Shown here: positions 20,380-26,487 of the stretch, piece after piece | Layout: every line of letters starts with the position of its first letter | How positions within the stretch are numbered: position 1 is the stretch's first letter | Source: Mnemiopsis leidyi | Lineage: Eukaryota > Ctenophora > Tentaculata > Lobata > Bolinopsidae | Assembly: GCA_000226015.1 (NCBI GenBank) | Contig: JH153797.1 | Span: 4,976 to 31,462, forward strand | Length of the DNA stretch: 26,487 bases | Direction: 5' to 3' | Notes under the pieces: model-generated | What the model was told of the DNA's origin: nothing | Databases searched by the model: none | The model's input: the letters and a program-made list of their open reading frames with translations, nothing else | Made by a program: the position numbers and the translations under genes

Positions 20380-21282
20380 TTAATAGAAATCATCATAGCG
20401 AACATTTTTCTTGACGCTCCGGCCACGTTTTGTAGTAATAACAGTTTCTGATTCCTTTCTCCGACGTTTAGACCGGGTCCTCCTTTGATCAGAGTCAGAC
20501 CCCGAGCTGGACTTCTTGTGATCGCTATCTGACTCTCCAGTCTCCGAAGACTCACTGTCAGTGTCCCGCGCTATCTCCTTCCTCTTCCCATTCCTTAGTC
20601 GATGTTGAGAAGAGTTGTTGTTATGAGTACCGTTAGTTGCCCGCCTCGTTGTTCTAGACACCCCGGCCCGGTTACTGTTACCTCTCTTGTTCTCTTTCCA
20701 GGAACTAGAGTCCGAACTGGGGCTGGAAGAACGAGCCCGCTCATCTTCAGAAGAGGACGAAGATCGATCGTAAAGCTCGTAGTTGACATGACTTTGTTTC
20801 CGGCGAGGTCGCTGTGAGCTCAGCTGGGAGGAGGTGTCGGCGGTGCTGCTAGCTGCCCCGTCTTCAGCCCCACTACTCACAGTATCCCCTCCCTCGCTAG
20901 ACTCTCCAGCAGCAGATCGGACTGAGGACCGGGAGACAGGTCTGTCTGGAGGGGGAGCAGGAGATGGAGCTGATCTGTCTGAGCTGGTGCCGGGGTGAGA
21001 CGAGGAAGAATCGTTCTCTCCCGAGCTGGACGTACTGTAAATCTTCTTCCTGGTGGAGGCCCGCTCCTTACCTTTAGAAGATCGGTAGGAGGCGGTGGTG
21101 GCGTCGTCACTGTTACCGGACGATACACGGTGTTTGGAGCGGGGGACGACAAGTTCGAGAGGAACGGCGGTCCGGGGACGAGAGGGAGGCGTCACGTGAC
21201 TGGTGAGGTCGTTACCGGACTCAGCCAGACGGTCTATCAGTGAGTGGTAGTGGTTCTGAAGTCTCTTTGTCATCTTGTAGAT
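20380..21282 (-). CDS. BRWD3: BRWD last coding exon: end of bromodomain 2 plus disordered Ser-rich tail
   Basis: A 903-bp exon starting IYKMTKRLQNHYHSL, the last bromodomain helix, followed by about 270 residues dominated by Ser, Thr, Arg, Lys and acidic runs with many SS[DE] and RR/KR clusters (probable phosphorylation and nuclear-localisation segments). It ends VRYDDFY at 20382-20380 (TAA). Such a tail is usual in BRWD/PHIP, although vertebrate tails are longer. Overlapping long frames on both strands come from the codon bias of this low-complexity region. Confidence 0.9.
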   Translation of the reverse strand: MYKMTKRLQNHYHSLIDRLAESGNDLTSHVTPPSRPRTAVPLELVVPRSKHRVSSGNSDDATTASYRSSKGKERASTRKKIYSTSSSGENDSSSSHPGTSSDRSAPSPAPPPDRPVSRSSVRSAAGESSEGGDTVSSGAEDGAASSTADTSSQLSSQRPRRKQSHVNYELYDRSSSSSEDERARSSSPSSDSSSWKENKRGNSNRAGVSRTTRRATNGTHNNNSSQHRLRNGKRKEIARDTDSESSETGESDSDHKKSSSGSDSDQRRTRSKRRRKESETVITTKRGRSVKKNVRYDDFY

Positions 21283-24200
21283 CTGTACGGGAAAGATTTA
21301 ATGAGAGGACCTTCACAGAGACAATTCACAGAGTTCCTACACTTTAAACTGATTTAAATTTAATTGAAATCTTGAATTTTTCATGCCCAATTTAAAAATT
21401 CAAGTTCTCAAAACTTACCGTCGAAGAGCTTCGGGTGTTGTATATAAAGGAGTTTTTAAATATCAAATCTATGTCGTTGTAAAATTCGACTTCTAAAGTG
21501 TAACACCCGCTGTGTAATTTATCTGTTATCGTTTCGAGGTCCATCGGCTCCTGAAAAACAACAGAACTTAAACAATTTCCTCTTTTTTCCCTCATTATGT
21601 ATCAAAAAAATCCACTATGACCGACTAAAACAATAGCATCCACCAACTAAAACAATAGCATCCACCAACCTGACAATATTTGAGGTAGTCGTTATAGATG
21701 GTAATATCGACTGGAGTCATGAAAGGTTGGCTATCAGGGTGATTGCTGAGACTTTCCAGTATTTCACTGGCTCTTTCAAACCATTCTGTCTTATTCGCTG
21801 ATCGCACTCTGAAACGGAACGATACTGATAAGTGTTTTCAGCAGTCTGCGGAGTTTTAAACCCGAGACATAACTGTAAAATGTTCTTGAAAGTGAAAATG
21901 TCTGTCAGTGTCAGAACGTAACATGGTAGATCGCGGTAAACAAATACAATCTAGCTAGAACCTGAGTCGACGTTTCTTCTTCTTAGATTTACTCCTGTAT
22001 TCCAGCTCAGCAGATATCATTTCCCTGGTGACATCCACGTTGATGTCTTTAAACTCCGGGGTCTTGATGAACAATGTCAGTCTGGTCACGATGGAAGTGA
22101 CGTCACGTACAATGGGACTGTCATCCTCATTGTACACCTAGAAGGAGAACTTGTGATATTCCTTGTTGGAAAGTTAGCTGACAAGATGTCTCAGTTGGGT
22201 CTACGCAGCCCCCGGTCGACTCAGCCAAATGAACGGGAAATCGTGATTGAGGGTTAAATGAGTAGCTACGCTTGTAGTTGTAAAGCCTCGGGCGAATACA
22301 GTATGGAAAAACTACATTAACAGTCATTGGTCCTAAGATCCTTCGGCTCCTGTAATTGGCTGGTTACATTGTTACCACATGGCTGTAGGATACACCGAAA
22401 AAGAGAGATTATTTAACAATTAACCACACAAGTCTCGAGAAAGTGTCTTACCCTGGCATTGATCTCGAGTTGCCTTATTTCCCATAGAACAGAGTCGATA
22501 CTGCGGTAGTGGTTCTCAGTGAGTCTGTTGTGTATTGTAGTCAGCTCTACAGGATACCCCACTATCATGTAGTAATCAGGGTGGTCTGTAAAACTGACCG
22601 GGTAGAGGATCTCTCGAGCTTCTTTCAGCTCCATGGCCTGAAATTAGTTAAATTGGTGGGGGCTGGGAAGTTATTTGAATAACAAGACACAAACCCAAAG
22701 TGTGATGAACATCTACTGTAGATTCATGGTAAAATAACAAAATTTACTTAATGAAACACAGGAGAAACTTCCTAACCTGTAGCAGAGCGGCACTGAAGCG
22801 TTCCTTGAACGCCTCCCTGCCCTCCTCCCCCCAGTTCCCGTAGGAGTGATAGTAACTCAGGATGTAAGGATCTAGAGGTCCCGTGTTCGTGCTGCTCGTT
22901 CCGAAGGAGAAGTGTTGTCTACTGGAACTGGAGCCGTCCTCGCCCCGGGACTGGGATGAGTGTTTCTTTGTTGGGGACCTTCTCTTAGCGGACCTGGAGG
23001 GGAATATTTATTAAGAATAACACAATGAGTTATGGAAGACACAACTTCAGGCCTTGCGGACCTGGAGGGGAACAACATAGGACGTTCAATTTTAAATCGG
23101 ACCGATTGCGTCTAAATCGCGCAATAGGTCCTGTCGGCGCGCAGTGGGTCCTATAACCTATGACGATAGAGATAACGCTGTATCAATAACAACTGACCTG
23201 GTATCTTTAGATAAAGGTTCAATATCCCAGGCAATAACAACTGACCTGGTATCTTTAGGTAACGGTTCAATATCCCAAGCACTGAGTCTCTCCTTGTCCG
23301 GTTCGTTGTCCCACTTCACCATTATCCGTTTCCAGGGAGATTCAGGGTAGAACTCTTCATCTACCGCCGACTTGGATACTACAATACCTGCAAGGTAGTA
23401 TCAGTTAGTGTAATGATTTGTAGGGAACTGTTTTCTGTAGTTTTAAATTAGTTTTAGAAGTTTTACATCTTCAAAGTTTTTAGGAGCATTAGTCTATATC
23501 TCCAGTGGAGGGACTGTAGGGACTGTAGAGACTGTAGAGACAGGGACAAACAAATCGACGGATTAAACTATCACATCATCGCCAAAACTAGAACGAATTT
23601 CGAAATACAAGAAACAGGCGAGACCTGGACAGTTACACTTTCATTGTGTCGTTCGCGGAGGCAATGAAACGAGCTAAAATAATGACCTAAAATAATTGTA
23701 GAAATATTTTCCTCATCCTCAGCTACATAGACATTGTCACTCAATAAATGTATTTAATTTGTAGGCGAGACCTGTTTGAAAATTGTCTAGACGAATGGTT
23801 TGTAAAAGAAATAGAAGCGTAATAAAAACATGGCAGCACTGTACAGTTGCAAATTTAAAAAATCGCAAAATGGGGAAAAAATGATTAAACTGCGTCAAGA
23901 AGCACGTGCAATGTTTCAGGCTTCAGCACCAATCCTGGATAAAAAAGATTCCGACTGTCACTGCCAAGGAATTGTGTTTGGCGCCAGTTTTCTATCTGGG
24001 CCCATCTGGAAAGTTCAGGACTAACTTCGACAAGAGCATGGATGTTTTGAACGAGACGATTTGCGAGTAAAGCATTGGGTGCTCGTTATACCTGCCGATT
24101 TATGCAAGATAAAGCAGTGGCTATTGACAGAGATACGACTAGAGGAGCTTTCACCCTATCCCTGTAATAACCAGCGACAAAACTACAATACGAAGTTTTG

Positions 24201-26158
24201 TCGTTAATGGCAGTTCTTGATCACGCCACATGTTGGGACTCCGCTAAAAATTATATGAAAACTGCTGTGGTTGAGGGGGAGGGGGCATTATTCATCTTAC
24301 TGGGTGGGGCTTGTTTTGTTGTGTTCGAAAATTTATTGAGACTTCAGTCATCATCTGGGTTAAGCAAAGTTTCATGGATGTTATTTAAAGAGTACTCTTC
24401 CGATTTACTAATTTCTATCTGTCCATTCTACTGCATATTGGTATGACAATGAAGTACAGTATGGAAAATAATTATTACTGATTGTTACTTGCTGGATAAT
24501 TGCTCAGCCGAATCCAGAAATAAATGAAAAAGTTAGGAAAGAATTCTCTTTTCGAAGTACAGATTTCGACAGTATCTTATAGAAAAATAGATACAATCGC
24601 ACCTGTCTACTGCCACAATATAGATAAATTAGGTTTGCTCTCGGAGCATCACCATTTACTTGAGGCAAGCAACTTATAAATAGTACATAATCGCAAAGTC
24701 ATGACGAATTAGTTTCAGTTGGAAGACATGTCGAAAGAATTACTGGGCAGAACTGATATATAAAATATGAGACCAATTTTGCGCCATAAAAGTTCCAAAA
24801 GTCGAAGTTTGTGTCTGACATTTGAAGTAGCATTCTCGCTCGCAAGTTCTACACGCATGGAGATGTGGGGGCTTGTGTTGACGGTCCTGCTGCTGACTAG
24901 CATCACATCATCCAACACCGGGGAACAGATAGACTGGAAGTTTGTGAAGGAAATGTTCAATTCCTATCTTTGTGCAGGAAATCTTGATTGGTGGAAGGAC
25001 GTTAAACAAGGCCCTGTAATGAAAATTACGATTCGTGCGGCGATATTGTACAGCTGCGTCGATCCTAGATCGCGGTCGCACAGCGAAGAAGTTAAACTGC
25101 TCAAAGAAGCGAAAATTGTATTCCAGCAGACTTCTATGACGAAAAGAAGAAAAACGTCCAAATGCATATGGAGAGAAATCGAGGATTTGTATCTTCCATT
25201 ATTTCTTTGCCCTGGTCCATCAGAAGACTTCAACAGAATGGTTGACGAAAGTTGGGAAAATATGTACGATTATCTATGCAAACTAACAAATCATGAAAGT
25301 TTCATAATTTGCAGTGTGATTGAGTGGGGTCTAAGATACAGGAATCTGATTGGAAAATTACTCAACCCCTTCTGCAAAATTCCCAAAAATGCACGGCAAA
25401 AAAGACAGTACGATGTATCGTCGTTCATGGCGGTGGTAAATCAAGTTGCTTGTTGGAATTCGGCTGATTATCATATCCAAAAAGCGATGATTGTGGACGG
25501 TGGTTTAGTTTTTTCTGTAGGGTGGGCCATGCATTGCTGTGTTAGCGGTTTTTATTGATAGCTAGAAGGAAAAGTGTTTGTTGTATAATGGGATAATGAT
25601 TGACAATAGGATCTAGAAAGGTGGATAGGACCAATCAGTTTTCAGAACGCTATCGCGTGTTTTAAAAGATTTCCAATAAATGCGTATCTATTTAATACGT
25701 AATCGCAGTAAATGGTAGACATTATAAGTATAAATGATTATTGTAAGATTGTAGGCATGACAATTTATTCATGACAACTGTAAATTTGTAGACACTATGA
25801 ATTCTAAAAATGATAACTGTAAATTTGTAGACATTATCAAGATTAACTAGAAACTAAATAAAATTATGTACCTTCCCACCATTCAGCGTCTATAAGACTT
25901 CTAAACTTGTCTCCTTTCAACCAACGGTGATTCATACTGTCCTCGTAGTGTCGTTTCAGCACCTTATAAGAAATTGTGGTTTTAATGTAATTTCAGAAAA
26001 AGGACTATTCAAACAAGAATTAGAACCTATCAATGTTTTTCTCAACAGCCCATGAAGAAAGAACTTACCATGAAATCAGGCATAAAATCAGCATCGTGAT
26101 AGCGGAAAAGAAAAGTATCCTCGATCTCATCGTCCTTGTTGAGTATACCCAGTTTCAC
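20380..26158 (-). CDS. BRWD3: BRWD/PHIP family protein, C-terminal part (5' end beyond window)
   Basis: Coding exons in the window, in transcription order: 26158-26069, 25962-25872, 23387-23246 (or to 23198), 22993-22777, 22637-22452, 22137-21962, 21808-21670, 21550-21419, 21282-20380. All are GT-AG and in phase. The encoded order matches PHIP/BRWD1/BRWD3. First comes a cryptoTudor region (HDADFMPDF, WLKGDKFRSLIDAEWWEG, SPWKRIMVKWDN, SAWDIEPLP). Bromodomain 1 follows (HPDYYMIVGYPVELTTIHNR; ...NARVYNEDDSPIV), then bromodomain 2 (QPFMTPVDITIYNDYLKYCQ, EPMDLETITDKL, NSFIYNTRSS), then a roughly 300-residue Ser/Arg/Lys-rich tail. Family members read H3K4 methylation and acetyl-lysine and recruit CUL4-DDB1 ubiquitin ligase through N-terminal WD40 repeats, which would lie beyond 26487. 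The single invertebrate gene cannot be assigned to one vertebrate paralogue. Confidence 0.93.
22988..23072. repeat. 17-bp direct repeat of a BRWD splice acceptor
   Basis: gcggacctggaggggaa at 22988-23004 and 23056-23072. Each carries the same minus-strand CTCCAG acceptor; only the copy ending the exon at 22993 keeps the BRWD frame. Confidence 0.9.
23184..23279. repeat. 48-bp tandem duplication spanning a BRWD splice donor
   Basis: Units 23184-23231 and 23232-23279 differ at only a few positions. Each contains the end of the coding exon (AWDIEPL.KDT on the minus strand) and a GTCAGT donor, at 23197/23196 and 23245/23244. Confidence 0.93.
23830..24446 (+). pseudogene. Frameshifted relative of the intron-nested secreted-protein gene
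   Basis: Three blocks in different frames resemble the intact gene at 24857-25558 in the same order. Block 1 (23830-23970): AALYSC and EARAMFQ against AAILYSC and EAKIVFQ. Block 2 (about 23960-24050, shifted frame): LGPSGKF...FDKSMDVLNETICE against CPGPSEDF...DESWENMYDYLCK. Block 3 (24070-24200 in another frame, then 24198-24330): LCKIKQW against ICSVIEW, and LMAVLDHATCWDSA against FMAVVNQVACWNSA. Stops or frameshifts separate the blocks and no signal-peptide exon is visible before 23830, so it is most likely a decayed tandem duplicate. A spliced gene with very short introns is less likely. Several cysteine positions are retained. Confidence 0.75.
24757..24765 (+). promoter_or_regulatory. TATA box for the nested gene
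   Basis: TATATAAAA, 92 bp upstream of the ATG at 24857. A start about 30 bp downstream would make 24857 the first ATG of the mRNA and exclude the in-frame ATG at 24767. Confidence 0.6.
24857..25558 (+). CDS. Unrecognised secreted cysteine-containing protein, nested in a BRWD intron
   Basis: A single-exon gene of 233 aa on the strand opposite BRWD, wholly inside the intron 25871-23388. The start at 24857 begins a clear signal peptide: MEMWGLVLTVLLLT with a Ser/Thr-rich cleavage region near residue 19-20. The mature part has ten cysteines (39, 67, 103, 118, 141, 152, 173, 199, 227, 228), an RQKR site at 180-183 that fits furin-type processing, and no second membrane segment. A TATA box (24757) and AATAAA (25675-25680) frame it as an independent transcription unit. 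I do not recognise the family. A decayed relative lies just upstream, so it belongs to a local duplicated family. The frame also extends upstream to an ATG at 24767, but that adds a charged leader which would bury the signal peptide. No function is assigned. Confidence 0.75.
   Translation: MEMWGLVLTVLLLTSITSSNTGEQIDWKFVKEMFNSYLCAGNLDWWKDVKQGPVMKITIRAAILYSCVDPRSRSHSEEVKLLKEAKIVFQQTSMTKRRKTSKCIWREIEDLYLPLFLCPGPSEDFNRMVDESWENMYDYLCKLTNHESFIICSVIEWGLRYRNLIGKLLNPFCKIPKNARQKRQYDVSSFMAVVNQVACWNSADYHIQKAMIVDGGLVFSVGWAMHCCVSGFY
25675..25680 (+). promoter_or_regulatory. Poly(A) signal of the nested gene
   Basis: AATAAA, 117 bp after the stop codon of the nested gene. A second AATAAA occurs at 25857-25862, just before the next BRWD exon. 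Confidence 0.6.
25770..25842. repeat. Short direct repeat in the BRWD intron
   Basis: aactgtaaatttgtagaca occurs twice about 40 bp apart, each followed by -ctatgaa or -ttatcaa. A weaker related copy, ggtagacattataa, lies near 25713. Confidence 0.7.
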
Positions 26159-26300
26159 CTGCAGTTGCAAACATCTTTGTTAGGGACAGAGTCAATCAGT
26201 GAGAGGGTATACAAAAATAAACATGGTTGTAGTTGCTCAATGGCAGAACCCAAGAAGGGCTATCCGTCGCAAATCCAAGCGGTAAATGAACGGGAATAAC

Positions 26301-26487
26301 GAAACTAAACAGAAACACTACCCAGGTCCCGGACACAAACCTGACACAGAGTGGGAAACTAAACAGAAACACTACCCAGGTCCCGGACACAAACCTGACA
26401 CAGAGTGGGAAACTAAACAGAAACACTACCCAGGTCCCGGACACAAACCTGACACAGAGTGGGAAACTAAACAGAAACACTACCAGG
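26301..26487. repeat. 54-bp minisatellite at the window edge
   Basis: Units 26301-26354, 26355-26408 and 26409-26462 are identical, starting gaaactaaacagaaacac; a fourth begins at 26463 and runs to the window end with one base missing. It lies upstream of the BRWD exon ending at 26158, so it is probably intronic. The period is divisible by three, so a repeated frame is open on the minus strand. Confidence 0.93.

Noticed and set aside
20602..21243. Plus- and minus-strand long frames overlapping the BRWD tail
   Set aside because: They are shadows of the Ser/Arg-rich coding frame; only the 20380-21282 minus frame joins bromodomain 2 in phase.
24767..24856. Upstream in-frame ATG of the nested gene as the true start
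   Set aside because: It overlaps the TATA box region, would precede the expected transcription start, and adds a charged leader before an obvious signal peptide.

Overview
The window is nuclear DNA of an animal, almost certainly an invertebrate with a compact genome. It carries many short GT-AG introns (mostly 100-1,200 bp), a Pol III-type SINE, non-autonomous DNA transposons, and four animal gene families (ASCC3, CDK2AP/DOC-1, TTC9, BRWD/PHIP) all on the minus strand. CDK2AP is, to my knowledge, animal-specific. I cannot fix the phylum. Short introns with a gene nested in an intron fit several non-bilaterian and small invertebrate genomes, but that is inference only.

Layout from low to high coordinate, with transcription running right to left. 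(1) 150-14023: complete ASCC3, the Brr2-like double-cassette DNA/RNA helicase of the ASC-1 complex. I resolved 27 coding exons whose phases all join, giving 2,229 codons plus stop (human ASCC3 is about 2,200 aa). Its introns and 3' end hold a 31-33 bp minisatellite that contains the stop codon (1-196), an 11-bp repeat against a splice donor (1173-1271), and a 714-bp hAT-type MITE with a perfect 8-bp target duplication (4716-5429) whose interior is a minisatellite of hairpin units. (2) 14887-15297: a CDK2AP/DOC-1 gene, a small NuRD-associated protein. (3) 16165-16722: a TTC9-type tetratricopeptide gene with a tRNA-Gly-derived SINE just upstream (16827-17092). (4) 17119-20379: a repeat-rich intergenic stretch with inverted repeats at 18280/19317 and 17686/19192, internal stems and a foldback at 19357-19643. 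(5) 20380-26487: the 3' part of a BRWD/PHIP-family gene (CUL4-DDB1 substrate receptor and chromatin reader), with cryptoTudor region, two bromodomains and a Ser-rich basic tail; its 5' part lies beyond the window.

The most novel content is inside one BRWD intron (23388-25871). On the opposite strand there is a single-exon gene (24857-25558) for a predicted secreted, 10-cysteine, 233-aa protein of no family I recognise, with its own TATA box and poly(A) signal. Beside it is a frameshifted relative (23830-24446). The two look like a tandem duplication within a lineage-restricted family. The BRWD gene next to it has duplicated splice donors (48 bp apart, in frame) and duplicated acceptor sequences on one intron.

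ASCC3 (ribosome-collision and alkylation-damage response), CDK2AP (NuRD) and BRWD (histone reader and ubiquitin receptor) are all nuclear or genome-regulatory genes. Nothing shows that their adjacency is functional. All coordinates and splice joins come from reading the sequence; no database or transcript data were used.
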